From contig NZ_JBHTBR010000005.1 of assembly GCF_042665075.1 (NCBI RefSeq), forward strand, positions 62,001 to 126,000: DNA of 64,000 nt, given 5' to 3'. The position numbers were made by a program, and so were the translations under genes. This DNA comes from Hirschia litorea. Its GTDB lineage: Bacteria > Pseudomonadota > Alphaproteobacteria > Caulobacterales > Hyphomonadaceae. The notes under the pieces are model-generated. The model searched no databases. It was not told the DNA's origin and saw only the letters and a list, made by a program, of their open reading frames with translations. Position 1 is the first letter of the stretch; the number at the start of each line of letters is the position of its first letter. Below are positions 17,040 to 25,905 of this stretch, in pieces.

Positions 17040-17969
17040 TCACTCAAAATATTCCATATATTCGCCCGGCATTTCTTCAAGTGGTGCAATGCTAATATCG
17101 CGATAAAACACTTCTGCTGCTTCACTTTGCAGTTGGATGCGCCCAGCTTGCATGGGAATTTCCTGTCCCGTTTTGTCGATATAGTGCGAATTACGCAGAG
17201 CCATCACCACCTCACCATTCACGATGTGCAGGCTTTGGCCCTCAAAACAAATTAAATCCAATGTCGTCCATTCCCCCATTGGACTTTCATAATTTGCCGA
17301 CCGCATCACGTATTTTTCTTCACCTTCACGCCCTCCCGCATCTAGCCATTCAGCCCGCGCATCCGCAATCGGGCTCATGATATATTCGCGCGGATAAGCT
17401 TTAATCTGGATGCCCGAAGTGGCTTGGTTCCAATAATCCCCCATATGGCCTTCCATGATTTGAAATTCTTGAGACATCATCCAGCTACGAAAATACTCAG
17501 CTCCGTAAGCTCCAACTGAGTGATATAAAATTCCTGTATCGAGTAATTTTTCAGTGCGCGGCTCCCATTTTTTATCTCCCCATTTCACCTGCAATCGCAG
17601 ATGATAATTATCGAAAGAGGCTTTCGTAATAACAGCGCCATAATATTCACCGCTTACCCGCAGCACCGGCTCGCCTTCTTCTTCAATAACTGAAAAAACA
17701 CCCTTATTGTCTTTTGGATTCAGTCCAATTGGCGCTACCGGCACACCATGCTCATCCAGAATTTCATCTCCAGCGTAAGTGTCGGGTATTTTGAAACTGA
17801 TATATTGGTCCCAATGTGATAACTCTGTATCCAGCAGGCTCTCACCTTGCAAACTCTCGCCCAGCGCATGGACATCGGATGAAGACTTCGCACACCCCAT
17901 AATAAGTGTAGACAGCAACAAACCAGCACACACAGCGCCAGCGCCTCGCTTTTTAAAACTCTCAGACAC
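17040..17969 (-). CDS. DUF1080 (3-keto-disaccharide hydrolase fold) lipoprotein
   Basis: A 309-residue exported lipoprotein; the signal ends in the lipobox LIMGC before Cys26. The mature part matches the DUF1080 concanavalin-like domain: NYHLRLQVKWGDKKW, LLDTGILYHSVG near residue 145, SQEFQIMEGHMGDYW near 167, and a C-terminal GRIQLQSEAAEVFYRDI segment. Members include 3-keto-glycoside hydrolases and sugar-binding proteins. It lies 77 bp downstream of the PL7 alginate lyase on the same strand, so a role in breaking down marine polysaccharide products is plausible but not shown. Confidence 0.82.
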   Translation of the reverse strand: MSESFKKRGAGAVCAGLLLSTLIMGCAKSSSDVHALGESLQGESLLDTELSHWDQYISFKIPDTYAGDEILDEHGVPVAPIGLNPKDNKGVFSVIEEEGEPVLRVSGEYYGAVITKASFDNYHLRLQVKWGDKKWEPRTEKLLDTGILYHSVGAYGAEYFRSWMMSQEFQIMEGHMGDYWNQATSGIQIKAYPREYIMSPIADARAEWLDAGGREGEEKYVMRSANYESPMGEWTTLDLICFEGQSLHIVNGEVVMALRNSHYIDKTGQEIPMQAGRIQLQSEAAEVFYRDISIAPLEEMPGEYMEYFE

Positions 17970-18046
17970 GCAAACACCCTCCAGCCCTATTTAACAATAC
18001 AGCTAAATTGAAATGGCGGCTTGAAAATGTCAACGTTGTCTAAACT

Positions 18047-18958
18047 CTAACGTGGCCGCGCATGTTTGTTGGTGAGTTCGTAAAATGTAGCTTGGACATA
18101 ATCATCCTCTGCGCCCGTTTTATTCTGATTATACACACCCGCCTTAAAGTATAGATATTCATCTTTAGCATCATATCCGCTCGCACTCATATCAATACGA
18201 CGCCGCACAAGAACCTTTCCATCTTGCAAAATGCTCACCTCTAACGCATTTCCAAACGCGACGATTGTATATGAAAAACGTTCATTCAAAGCGATACCAT
18301 CGACAGGGTCTGCAGCATCATTTGCACGATCCCCCAACAGGTTGAAAAAACGATCTTCTCCATCGCTTTTCACCTCATGCGCAAAATAAAGTGACCCCTT
18401 TTTATTCTCAGGAAGCTTGCGATAATATATCCGCACTGGCTCGTCATCTTTGCCGTGAATTTGCCCAATAATAACGCGCCCCACTTCATGTGGCTCACCT
18501 GTCGTCGTTACATGATTAACCGCAAGTGTCGCATGTAATTCACCATCCACACCTCCGGCCATTTTTCGTGCCTTGCGAGGTGCCGTCGATAACACCCAAT
18601 TATTTTTGCTTGGTTGAGATGTTTTAATTTTGGTATTGCCGCGTCTCAGCATTTCTCGCAACTCAGTGCGCACATATGTCGTATTTTTAGACGTCAACGC
18701 CCCATGGACTGGAGCGCGAAATGTAATGCCACCATCTTCAGAATAATAAAAGAACCGTGGATCCGTCCAACCGTCTGCTAACTTTTTTTCACTGATGGTA
18801 TCTGACTTCCCGTCTCCATTTTCATCAATAGGTAACCCCAAATACCAGTCGATCAACTCAAATGGAGCTTGATTTTCTTGCGCATATCCAGCTTGCCCAG
18901 TGAATAAAAATGCCGAAACAGCAACAACGCTTCTACAAAAGGCCTTTTTATATTGCAT
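18047..18958 (-). CDS. Polysaccharide lyase family 7 (alginate lyase-like), secreted
   Basis: A secreted endo-lyase of about 303 residues. Three PL7 catalytic motifs are visible in order: RTELRE (R-x-E-L-R-E), the QIH motif in IIGQIHGKDD, and YLYFKAGVYNQN (YFKAGxYxQ) near the C-terminus. PL7 enzymes cut alginate by beta-elimination. The start at 18958 is chosen because GAGGAGGAAA precedes it and a signal peptide (MQYKKAFCRSVVAVSAFLFT, cut near AGYAQ) follows at once; the longer reading to 19048 has no such support. DUF1080 lies downstream in the same direction. The promoter region contains a TGGTAGGACCA operator-like palindrome. Confidence 0.9.
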   Translation of the reverse strand: MQYKKAFCRSVVAVSAFLFTGQAGYAQENQAPFELIDWYLGLPIDENGDGKSDTISEKKLADGWTDPRFFYYSEDGGITFRAPVHGALTSKNTTYVRTELREMLRRGNTKIKTSQPSKNNWVLSTAPRKARKMAGGVDGELHATLAVNHVTTTGEPHEVGRVIIGQIHGKDDEPVRIYYRKLPENKKGSLYFAHEVKSDGEDRFFNLLGDRANDAADPVDGIALNERFSYTIVAFGNALEVSILQDGKVLVRRRIDMSASGYDAKDEYLYFKAGVYNQNKTGAEDDYVQATFYELTNKHARPR

Positions 18959-19036
18959 CTTAAATTTCCTCCTCAGGGGAAACTTGGCAAGTACGCCCCG
19001 AGCAGTCAACCACTTTAAAATACCAATAATCGAAAA

Positions 19037-19047
19037 TGGTAGGACCA
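19037..19047. promoter_or_regulatory. GntR/FadR-type operator-like palindrome between alginate lyase and SRPBCC gene
   Basis: TGGTAGGACCA is a perfect TGGT-N3-ACCA palindrome, the consensus core of many FadR-subfamily GntR regulators. It sits 79 bp upstream of the alginate lyase start (minus strand) and 81 bp upstream of the divergent SRPBCC gene, next to AT-rich TATAATATATA. A further inverted pair TACCA/TGGTA overlaps it (19021-19041). GntR regulators commonly control uronate and alginate catabolism; the regulator is not in this window. Confidence 0.5.
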
Positions 19048-19127
19048 ATATAATATATACCTCGCATAACTCATTGATGTAAACTTATCTTGGTATAATA
19101 TCTGACTTTACTCGAAGGAGGATAAAT

Positions 19128-19655
19128 ATGACCTGCATACCTCGTGCATTCCTAGCTTCAAGCCTATTTGCCGTGGGTTTTGCCACATCCGCGTCGGCGG
19201 ATATCTTGAACAAGCAATCCGATCACTACACCATAAAGCAGGAAGCAACTTCCAGCCTTCCCCCCGAAAAAATATGGCAACGCCTTATTGATCCAGCGCA
19301 ATGGTGGCACCCAGATCACACATATTCTGGCAGCAGCGCCAACCTCTCTTTAGACGTACAAGCGGGTGGATTATGGCGCGAAGACTGGCAGGGCGGATCA
19401 ATAGCTCACGGTCAAATTTTGTCTGTCATGGAAAACAAACAATTGACGCTAAACGCACCTTTTGGCCCGCTTCAAAACATGGCTGTCACGGTGATATGGA
19501 CCATCACCATTCAAGAAGAAAATGACGGTTCCAAAATTACATTCCTGGAAACAGCAAATGGAACACACCAAAGCAAGTTAGACGAGATTGCACCTGCTGT
19601 TGATTACGTCAAAACCCAAGCAATCCAACGCCTGGCTAACAAGACATCGCAATAG
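19128..19655 (+). CDS. Secreted SRPBCC-domain protein
   Basis: A 175-residue exported protein with a signal peptide (cut near ATSASA-D, residue 24). The mature part is an SRPBCC/START-like fold of the AHSA1 kind: EATSSLPPEKIWQRLIDPAQWWHP at about 37 (key pattern P-x-x-I-W-x-x-L-x-D-P-x-x-W), then GGLWREDWQGG and a terminal amphipathic helix. Such folds bind hydrophobic ligands in a deep cavity. Export of this family is less common than cytoplasmic location. GAAGGAGG gives a strong ribosome-binding site. The gene is divergent from the alginate lyase. Confidence 0.8.
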   Translation: MTCIPRAFLASSLFAVGFATSASADILNKQSDHYTIKQEATSSLPPEKIWQRLIDPAQWWHPDHTYSGSSANLSLDVQAGGLWREDWQGGSIAHGQILSVMENKQLTLNAPFGPLQNMAVTVIWTITIQEENDGSKITFLETANGTHQSKLDEIAPAVDYVKTQAIQRLANKTSQ

Positions 19656-19670
19656 CTTCAAACATCGCTT

Positions 19671-21020
19671 TTAGGCGTGTTTGGACATTGCTTTAATCAA
19701 GCCCTGAATGTGTCTTGACTGCGTGCGCCATGAAGACACGCTGATACGAAATACAGGCTTACCTTTCCAAACACTCGCACCAAACCACACCTCACCATCA
19801 GCCTGAACAGCAGCAAGAAAATCTTTCGTCTTCACTTCATCTTCAAAACTGCACAACACCTGATTAAGTACGACGCGGTTATGAACAGTAATACCCAAAT
19901 CCCGAATACCAGCGGCCGCCTCCAGTGCTAAATCGCAATATTGGTCCACGAGCGCATCCACACCTTCCCGCCCCAAGGAGCGCAACACTGCCCAAAAGCC
20001 AAGACCGCGCGCTTTACGAGAAAACTCCAAAGTGATGTTCTTTTGCGCATCATCCTCAGCTGAAGAATACACAGCATCTGCATTTAACGTACGCGACAAC
20101 AGAGACTTATCACGGCAAATCGCAACAGCGCTATCAAAAGGCGTGTTCAGCCATTTGTGTCCATCTGTTGTCCAGCTATCGGCAAGTTCAATTCCTTTTG
20201 TCAGATGTTTTTTCTGCTTCGACGCACGCGCCCAAATTCCAAAAGCTCCATCCACATGCACCCAAGCACCCTTGGCTTTCGCTGCCGGAATAATTTGATC
20301 AAACAGGTCAAACTCTCCTGTATTTACTTCTCCAGCCTGCAAGCAAAGGATGGTTTGTGCATCAATATCCGGCAATTGCTCTGGCAGTATTCGGCCATGA
20401 TCATCTACCGGTGCAAAAATCACATTCTGCATCCCAAAGCCCAACAATTTCAGCGCCTTCTTTACGGTAACGTGCACTGTCTCAGGCACAACCACGCGAA
20501 TAAGTGGCGCACCCGCAAGACCTTGTTGCGCAATGTCCCAGCCCAGTTTCTCAAGTAAGCCCGCACGCGCAGTTGCAAGAACAGACACTCCGCACGCTGT
20601 TGCACTTGTTCCAAATCCGACACCCGCTTCACGCGGCAAATCTAAAACGTCTAATAACCAACCGCCCGCAATTTTTTCAATCTTTGCCATAGCAGGTGAA
20701 TTTAAGTGGCTAGATGCACTTTGATCCCACGCAGCTGCCAGTCGGTCACTCGCCGCCGCTACAGGTAAAGTCGCACCGATCACAAAGCCATAATAATTGG
20801 GACCATTAGACGTAACGGCCCCCGCGCCGCCAACAACATCCAGCAGCTCAAGTGTGTGCGATGGATCACTTGATGTTTCAGGAAAGACTCCGCCCAATTG
20901 CTCAAGATCAGCGATTGCATATTTATCGGGAAAAACACGCCGCGTTTCAACGCTTTCTAAATAACGTGCTGCACGCGCATCAGCATCAGCTAATAGCGCT
21001 AATTCCTGCTCTGTCTTCAT
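19671..21020 (-). CDS. PLP-dependent group II amino acid decarboxylase
   Basis: A 449-residue fold-type I PLP enzyme related to aromatic-L-amino-acid and glutamate decarboxylases. WVHVDGAFGIWARAS near residue 257 holds the Asp and Ala that contact PLP, and TTDGHKWLNTPFD near 289 holds the Schiff-base lysine. The substrate is not determined; an aromatic amino acid is most likely for this length. It lies 10 bp downstream of an ArsR regulator gene and reads in the same direction, so it is probably in that operon and controlled by it. Confidence 0.85.
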   Translation of the reverse strand: MKTEQELALLADADARAARYLESVETRRVFPDKYAIADLEQLGGVFPETSSDPSHTLELLDVVGGAGAVTSNGPNYYGFVIGATLPVAAASDRLAAAWDQSASSHLNSPAMAKIEKIAGGWLLDVLDLPREAGVGFGTSATACGVSVLATARAGLLEKLGWDIAQQGLAGAPLIRVVVPETVHVTVKKALKLLGFGMQNVIFAPVDDHGRILPEQLPDIDAQTILCLQAGEVNTGEFDLFDQIIPAAKAKGAWVHVDGAFGIWARASKQKKHLTKGIELADSWTTDGHKWLNTPFDSAVAICRDKSLLSRTLNADAVYSSAEDDAQKNITLEFSRKARGLGFWAVLRSLGREGVDALVDQYCDLALEAAAGIRDLGITVHNRVVLNQVLCSFEDEVKTKDFLAAVQADGEVWFGASVWKGKPVFRISVSSWRTQSRHIQGLIKAMSKHA

Positions 21021-21030
21021 AACCCACCCC

Positions 21031-21339
21031 TTAAATCGTGTCAGATATATCGGCCAGCGCTTTGGCTATTTGGGCGTCTTCACGCTTATAGAAGACCCAG
21101 CCTTTAATTTTAGCACCGCGCACCAATCCCGTATCCGTCAACAACTTCATATGTGCTGACAGCGCAGGCGCACTAATGCCCAACTTGTCCGCGATTCTAC
21201 CGCTGCAGACACCATCCTTAACAAGATCGCCATCTACTTGCGGCTCAAAATGCGCTTCTGGATCTTTAAGCCATTGCAATATCTGCAAGCGACTTTCATT
21301 GCTCAACGCTTTTAATATTTGAAGTCCTTGAATGCTCAT
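21031..21339 (-). CDS. ArsR-family winged-helix regulator
   Basis: A 102-residue ArsR/SmtB-type repressor. The wHTH spans the chain: LKALSNESRLQILQWLKD at about 8, then KLGISAPALSAHMKLLTDTGLV near 55 as the recognition helix, then the beta wing KIKGWVFYKRED. There is a single cysteine (VCSG), so classical metal sensing by a CxC pair is unlikely. It probably represses its own operon through the inverted repeat at 21347-21370, just upstream of its start, and controls the decarboxylase that follows. Confidence 0.88.
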   Translation of the reverse strand: MSIQGLQILKALSNESRLQILQWLKDPEAHFEPQVDGDLVKDGVCSGRIADKLGISAPALSAHMKLLTDTGLVRGAKIKGWVFYKREDAQIAKALADISDTI

Positions 21340-21346
21340 TATTTAA

Positions 21347-21370
21347 CTATTTAACAAATAAATTAAATAG
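21347..21370. promoter_or_regulatory. Inverted repeat, likely operator of the ArsR regulator
   Basis: CTATTTAA (21347-21354) and TTAAATAG (21363-21370) form a perfect 8-bp inverted repeat with an 8-base spacer, 7 bp upstream of the ArsR start codon. The size and AT-rich content fit ArsR-type operators, and the position would block initiation of the ArsR-decarboxylase transcript. Confidence 0.6.
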
Positions 21371-21391
21371 TGCAACACCTAAACAACATCT

Positions 21392-22135
21392 TCAAAAAAT
21401 TGAGCGGTGCAAATTATAAAGACTAATCAAACAGATCGCACACCCAACCCCAAGTGTAAGCCATTTCTTTGGAAATCGCCCAACTGCCCAAGCCGCTATC
21501 GGTGCTGCAATAACACCTCCGACCAGTAACCCAAGCGCAGCTTTACCAAAGCTAGGCCCCAACACTGCCAAGAAAGAAATAGACGCTGCAACCGTCACGA
21601 AAAACTCAGCAAGATTCACCGTTCCAACCATTTTCCCAGGATCGCCTCCTTTGGCGATTAGGCTAGAAGCGACAACTGGCCCCCAACCGCCACCGCCTAT
21701 CGTATCAGCCATACCGCCGCACAATCCTAGCACGCCTACGCGCTTAATCTGCACGTGACTGCTGACAGGCCGCAAACCTTTCACAATCACCACAATCCCC
21801 ATGCAAAAAAGGTAAGCCGCAATAAAGGGACGAATAAGCTCTGTATGCACAAGGCTAACGATCAATGCACCTGCAATTGCCCCAATTGAGCCAAACACGG
21901 CCAAACGCCAAAACACGCTCCAATCCACATTCTTTGCAAGCGCATGTGAAACACCTGAAGCAGCCGTGGTGAACATTTCCGCTGCATGCACATTTGCGCT
22001 TGCGTGCGCCGGCGGCATACCGATCGCGATCATGGCGGAGTTGGAAATCACGCCATATGCCATGCCCATTGTTCCATCGACAATTTGGGCAGCGAACCCG
22101 ATTAAGATGAACCAAAAGAACACATCATCAGACAT
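21392..22135 (-). CDS. TauE/SafE (TSUP) family membrane transporter
   Basis: A membrane exporter of about 247 residues with seven to eight hydrophobic segments. TSUP landmarks are GFAAQIVDGTMGMAYGVISN near residue 9 (key motif DGxxGMAYG) and the mirror motif GGMADTIGGGGWGPVV near 135. Family members move sulfite, sulfoacetate or related organosulfur anions. The start is set at the ATG at 22135, with GGAGGG six bases upstream; the earlier GTG at 22153 would overlap this site. The ArsR gene starts 52 bp downstream in the same direction. Confidence 0.88.
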   Translation of the reverse strand: MSDDVFFWFILIGFAAQIVDGTMGMAYGVISNSAMIAIGMPPAHASANVHAAEMFTTAASGVSHALAKNVDWSVFWRLAVFGSIGAIAGALIVSLVHTELIRPFIAAYLFCMGIVVIVKGLRPVSSHVQIKRVGVLGLCGGMADTIGGGGWGPVVASSLIAKGGDPGKMVGTVNLAEFFVTVAASISFLAVLGPSFGKAALGLLVGGVIAAPIAAWAVGRFPKKWLTLGVGCAICLISLYNLHRSIF

Positions 22136-22492
22136 GGCACCCTCCGCGCACACTCATCACTGCAATATACTGTAAAATTGCCCTTCCAGTGCACGTATTT
22201 TAAAGGTGAGCCAGCGCTTCAACCTTTCAAATCGTCTCTCTTTGAGGCGGTCCATCATGATGCTGAGACATTTATTCTCGCAACACAATCCTCCACTCCC
22301 CCTAATATTTTTCACCCGCCTACTTGAAGTTTTCTAGCAATCTGCATGTCTTCATTTTTTGACTTAAATTTAAGTTTTCTAATTTCAAAAATTAAATTTC
22401 CTCGCGTTTCTTTCTTTAAAACTGACAGTATTTCATCTGCCTAACGCCGTATTCGCGCGCCTCAACAAGGCTCCTACATCAGCAAACCTAAA
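22136..22492. other. Gene-free stretch between TSUP transporter and DUF481 gene
   Basis: About 360 bases with no credible gene. It carries the promoter of the TSUP gene and a perfect 14-bp palindrome, ACTTAAATTTAAGT (22362-22375), in an AT-rich patch. The palindrome could be an operator, but no partner regulator is evident. A small RNA read from the minus strand cannot be excluded. Confidence 0.4.
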
Positions 22493-22525
22493 CAAAAAAA
22501 CACCGCGCCATCTCTGACGCGGTGT
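22493..22525 (-). terminator. Terminator of the DUF481 gene
   Basis: On the minus strand ACACCGCG pairs with CGCGGTGT around a ten-base loop and is followed by seven T. It begins 33 bp after the DUF481 stop codon. Confidence 0.88.
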
Positions 22526-22557
22526 CCTTCAGAACCACAATTAGCAGTTTGTCAGTT

Positions 22558-23298
22558 TTAGAATCCGTAGACCAATGACAAACGTGTTGCTGAATCTGTT
22601 TCTTCAAATCCTGCTGGTGGGTTTGTGTCGTGACGCACTTCATAAGATACGCGACCAGACAGCTTGTCGCTGAACTTAGATGTCACAGCAGCTGTGTTCA
22701 CAAGTTGAGTAGACTCTTCTGCGTAAACCACACTTGTGAGGTTTGAGAATGTCACCATTTCATTGATTGCGTGTGAAAAGTCTGATCCTGCAAACACAGA
22801 GAAAGATGTTTCGCTATCAGCAGGAATTGTAGGCTGACCTTCAACCACAATCGCTTTCACTTCATCATATTTCACACCCGGACCACCACGCACGGTCCAC
22901 TTTGTGCGGTCACCGTCAAACACGTGATACCCAAGACCCACACCTGCGAATGTACGAGAGTCAAAACCTGTAAACTCATCACGCTCGTGTGAAATTTTAC
23001 CAAAACCAAACATGCGGTCTGTAATCAAACGGTCCACGTTTGCAGCAGCAAAAATACGGTTTTTAGATTCAACACCGTCAATCTCACCATAGTCAGCAGA
23101 TGCTTCACCCGCATAAGTCCATTTGCCGGACTCTTTAGCCAATTTCAGACCAAAGCCGATGTCACGTGTATCAGTGTTACCTGAAGTCTGACCGGCACTT
23201 AATTGACCTTCACCAGACCAACCTTGGTTTGCTTCTTCTGCAAATGCTGTTGCGCTCACGCTAGAGAGCAAAGCGATTGAAACTAAATATTTTTTCAT
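22558..23298 (-). CDS. DUF481 (YdiY-like) outer-membrane beta-barrel protein
   Basis: A 246-residue outer-membrane protein. A signal peptide ends near ATAFAEE (residue 20). The mature chain shows the alternating hydrophobic/aromatic pattern of a barrel and the DUF481 start GWSGEGQLSAGQTSGNTDTR; it ends in the barrel-closing LSLVYGF with terminal Phe. YdiY is described as salt-induced in enteric bacteria. Codon usage here is of a highly expressed kind, so this is probably an abundant envelope protein. It has its own terminator and is flanked on both sides by non-coding DNA, so it is a single-gene unit. Confidence 0.9.
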   Translation of the reverse strand: MKKYLVSIALLSSVSATAFAEEANQGWSGEGQLSAGQTSGNTDTRDIGFGLKLAKESGKWTYAGEASADYGEIDGVESKNRIFAAANVDRLITDRMFGFGKISHERDEFTGFDSRTFAGVGLGYHVFDGDRTKWTVRGGPGVKYDEVKAIVVEGQPTIPADSETSFSVFAGSDFSHAINEMVTFSNLTSVVYAEESTQLVNTAAVTSKFSDKLSGRVSYEVRHDTNPPAGFEETDSATRLSLVYGF

Positions 23299-23671
23299 AA
23301 TCTACGTTCCTATATTGGGAGGAGGCGCGGACTATTATCAGCACATTTTGAATGGTAAACTAACTTTTCATTCATATGGCAGTCAGCTAGGCAAATCGCC
23401 CTGATTCCGGCCTAAAAACCGCCTTCAACTACTGCACGAAACAATGAAACGTGGCATATTCCACACACTTTTTTCTACGCGTTTTTATTATCTTTGCCTC
23501 AAAACACGCCAATATGCTCATTAATATCTTCGTTTATGAAACGGGTGATCTGACCTTTAAAAACGTGCTTGATCCTCACGCAAACTCACCCATATTAGGG
23601 CGCAACACACAGACCTTTTCTTACAGCCCGCTTTCTAGTGGCGCTCTTCCTCAGTCTGAACGGAACCTAAA
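23299..23671. other. Gene-free stretch between DUF481 and FMN reductase genes
   Basis: About 370 bases. It holds the promoter of the DUF481 gene (minus strand) and that of the FMN reductase (plus strand). A 74-codon plus-strand reading frame at 23451-23675 has neither a ribosome-binding site nor recognisable composition and is probably chance. I see no strong repeat or hairpin. Confidence 0.5.
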
Positions 23672-24247
23672 ATGACTAAACTCCTATTCCTCGCCGGCAG
23701 CGCCCGCAAAGAATCCTGCAATAAGAAACTCGCAAAATATGGAAGTATTCTGGCAAAGGAGATGGGCGCAGACGCGACATTCATAGACTTGAAAGACTAT
23801 GAACTTCCTATTTTCTGCGAAGACTTTGAAGCTGAGAATGGCATGCCGCAAAATGCACAAAAGCTAAAACAGCTATTTGATGCGCATGATGGTTTTTTTA
23901 TATCTTCGCCAGAATATAATAGCGCCTACTCCCCACTCCTCAAAAACACCATTGATTGGATCACGCGGCCAAGCCCAGAGCCTGCACCGCATTGGGTGCC
24001 TTTTAAAGGCAAAGTCGCTGCCATCGCTGGCGCATCTCCCGGAGCTCTTGGTGGTATGCGCGTGCTTGTGCCTCTGCGCATGCTACTTGGCAATTTAGGT
24101 GTGCATGTCGTGCCAAATCAGGCCGCGATAGGAAATGGCTTCAATGCTTTCAATGAAGATGGTGCCCTCATAAACGACAGTCAGCTTGCGCTCTTTGGCA
24201 GCGTCATCAAAGATTTGATAGATACAACCGACAAATTGAAAGCTTAA
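23672..24247 (+). CDS. NADPH-dependent FMN reductase-family flavoprotein
   Basis: A 191-residue flavodoxin-like reductase. The phosphate-binding loop is AGSARKESCNKKLAKYG near residue 8 (pattern G-S-x-R-x-x-S-x-N), and FFISSPEYNSAYSPLLKNTIDW near 70 contains the SPEYNxxxSxxLKNxIDW signature of the family. It transfers electrons from NAD(P)H to FMN or to quinone, chromate or azo acceptors; the physiological acceptor is unknown. It is monocistronic or lies ahead of the truncated haemoglobin gene, which begins 92 bp downstream. Confidence 0.88.
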   Translation: MTKLLFLAGSARKESCNKKLAKYGSILAKEMGADATFIDLKDYELPIFCEDFEAENGMPQNAQKLKQLFDAHDGFFISSPEYNSAYSPLLKNTIDWITRPSPEPAPHWVPFKGKVAAIAGASPGALGGMRVLVPLRMLLGNLGVHVVPNQAAIGNGFNAFNEDGALINDSQLALFGSVIKDLIDTTDKLKA

Positions 24248-24339
24248 AGTAAAATAGGGGCAGCACAGGCGCAATTGGTCGCGTGTGCTGATCAAGCTTT
24301 TAACGCTAATATAGCTCCTATTCTGCACGGAGCCCGCAC

Positions 24340-24792
24340 ATGAGCCGCATTCAACGAACCACCCAAGAGCGCCGCGCGCAAATCCAAGCTGACGCTGATG
24401 CTATGGGTATTGATGAAGCTTTCATCTGCCGCCTTGTCGATACCTTCTACGACTCTGTGCGCACAGACCCCACAATCGGACCAATTTTCAATGACAAAAT
24501 CGGTGACAACTGGCCGGCTCACTTAGCAACGCTTAAAAAATTTTGGTCCTCGGTTGCGCTAAACACAGGCACCTATTCAGGCCGCCCCATACCCGCACAT
24601 ATGGACGTAACCGATGCACGCCCACCCCATTTTGATATCTGGCTCAAACTCTTTCGTCAGACATTGGAAGACATAGCACCGACACCCGCCGCGATAGATT
24701 ATTTCTATGTCCGCGCAGAACGCATAGGCAAAAGCCTACAATTGGCTATGTTTGGTCTCGATAAAATTCCAGGTCCAATTCCGCGCGATTAA
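24340..24792 (+). CDS. Group III truncated haemoglobin
   Basis: A 150-residue haem protein of the 2/2 globin fold, group III. Landmarks are FYDSVRTDPTIGPIFND near residue 37 (the B helix and CD region), WPAHLATLKKFWSSVALNTGTYSGRP near 56-80 (key part KKFWSSV...Y-x-G-x-P), and the proximal histidine in PPHFDIWLKLF near 97. Group III trHbs bind O2, NO and peroxide; physiological roles remain open. The reductase-like flavoprotein just upstream could be a redox partner, by inference. Confidence 0.9.
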   Translation: MSRIQRTTQERRAQIQADADAMGIDEAFICRLVDTFYDSVRTDPTIGPIFNDKIGDNWPAHLATLKKFWSSVALNTGTYSGRPIPAHMDVTDARPPHFDIWLKLFRQTLEDIAPTPAAIDYFYVRAERIGKSLQLAMFGLDKIPGPIPRD

Positions 24793-24887
24793 ATCAGCCA
24801 CTTTGACGCGGGACAATCCACCACAACGACTCCACCCCTCCATCTTACATAGTCTTCTGCATATATCTTCCAGATTTAGGAGCTAAG

Positions 24888-25259
24888 ATGAGCCGGTATA
24901 TTCTTGGAATTTTAGCACTTGCAGTCGCTGCATTGCATTTCTTTGCGGGCGGGCAAGAAATTGTAAAACCCCTCCTCACATCAAACATACCCACCGCTTC
25001 AATAACCGTGCTCTATGCCTGCTGGCACATAGTCACTGTGTTGCTGGCATGGTCAGCCTTCGTATTCTGGAAAGGCGGCGCGGCTGCATTCCACTTTGGC
25101 CTGTTGTGGGTTGCCTCTAGTCTTGCTTTTCTATGGGCATGTGTCTTCGTCCCAACCACAATCGAGCTATTCATCGCACCACAATGGGTATTGCTCGGAC
25201 CAATCGGCTTATTTGCCCTATGGTGCAACCGCAAGGCCACTCAGCTGCGATCAAATTAA
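24888..25259 (+). CDS. Small four-helix membrane protein, unknown function
   Basis: A 123-residue protein consisting of about four hydrophobic helices: residues 1-20, 42-62, 68-88 and 92-112, with short polar loops. AGGAGCTAAG precedes the ATG, so it is a real gene. I do not recognise the family; the layout resembles small DUF-type membrane proteins of alphaproteobacteria. It follows the truncated haemoglobin gene by 95 bp on the same strand. Confidence 0.65.
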   Translation: MSRYILGILALAVAALHFFAGGQEIVKPLLTSNIPTASITVLYACWHIVTVLLAWSAFVFWKGGAAAFHFGLLWVASSLAFLWACVFVPTTIELFIAPQWVLLGPIGLFALWCNRKATQLRSN

Positions 25260-25361
25260 GACGGCATCATCAATATAATTGGAGTTGTCCGATATTTTGA
25301 AACACTGGGGGAAGAGGCTATCCCAAATGGGCATAATGCTTGTTTTCCCGAAACTATTCTC

Positions 25362-25829
25362 TCAAGCTCTTGATACGCGCGCAGCAAAGCAACCTGGTTT
25401 TGCATAATGCACATGCAGATATTCCACATCAGAATGAGAAAACATTCCAACAATGCATTCTTCTAGACTAATTCCGTCCACAACATCAGCATTCATCATC
25501 ATATGATCTTGGGAAAATGCACGCACAGACAACAAGCGTTCGCGCATCAATTTCGGCACTTCTCCAACACGCAATTGCGCTTGTTCAACACCTTCTCTCA
25601 CAAAAATAGCATGGCTAGATGCATAGGGTGAATTTACAGGCAAATGCGCATATTGCACCAATATAAGACTTTCACCTACGCGCGCATCTTCAAGGCTGAC
25701 ACGGCATGGCGCACCCGGACAAGCCGTCGCTGTATAACGCACAGCCTTATGAGAAACCAACGCTTCATCGGACAATGAGAACAAAAATTGGAAAGGTTCA
25801 GGAGAAAGTGCGTGAAATCGAAATGACAT
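25362..25829 (-). CDS. DUF1203 family protein
   Basis: A cytoplasmic protein of about 155 residues matching DUF1203: it starts MSFRFHALSPEPF and contains YTATACPGAPCRVSLEDA near residue 34 and YAHLPVNSPYASSHAIFVRE near 62 (key features: CPG-x-PCRVSL, SPY-x-SSHAIF). The function is unknown. The start is set at the ATG at 25829, which has GAGGG six bases upstream; a TTG ten codons earlier has no such support. The gene lies 76 bp downstream of bioD on the same strand and may be read from the same transcript. Confidence 0.82.
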   Translation of the reverse strand: MSFRFHALSPEPFQFLFSLSDEALVSHKAVRYTATACPGAPCRVSLEDARVGESLILVQYAHLPVNSPYASSHAIFVREGVEQAQLRVGEVPKLMRERLLSVRAFSQDHMMMNADVVDGISLEECIVGMFSHSDVEYLHVHYAKPGCFAARVSRA

Positions 25830-25905
25830 GAGAAACCCTCGCTGTTTGAATACACTCAAATAGCGTTACCCACACATTCAATCTCGCTGTTTTCGGACCT
25901 TAAAT

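Noticed and set aside
23451..23675. A 74-codon plus-strand frame overlapping the FMN reductase start by 4 bp
   Set aside because: No ribosome-binding site, no recognisable composition or domain, and the ATGA overlap arises from the stop falling by chance on the real start.
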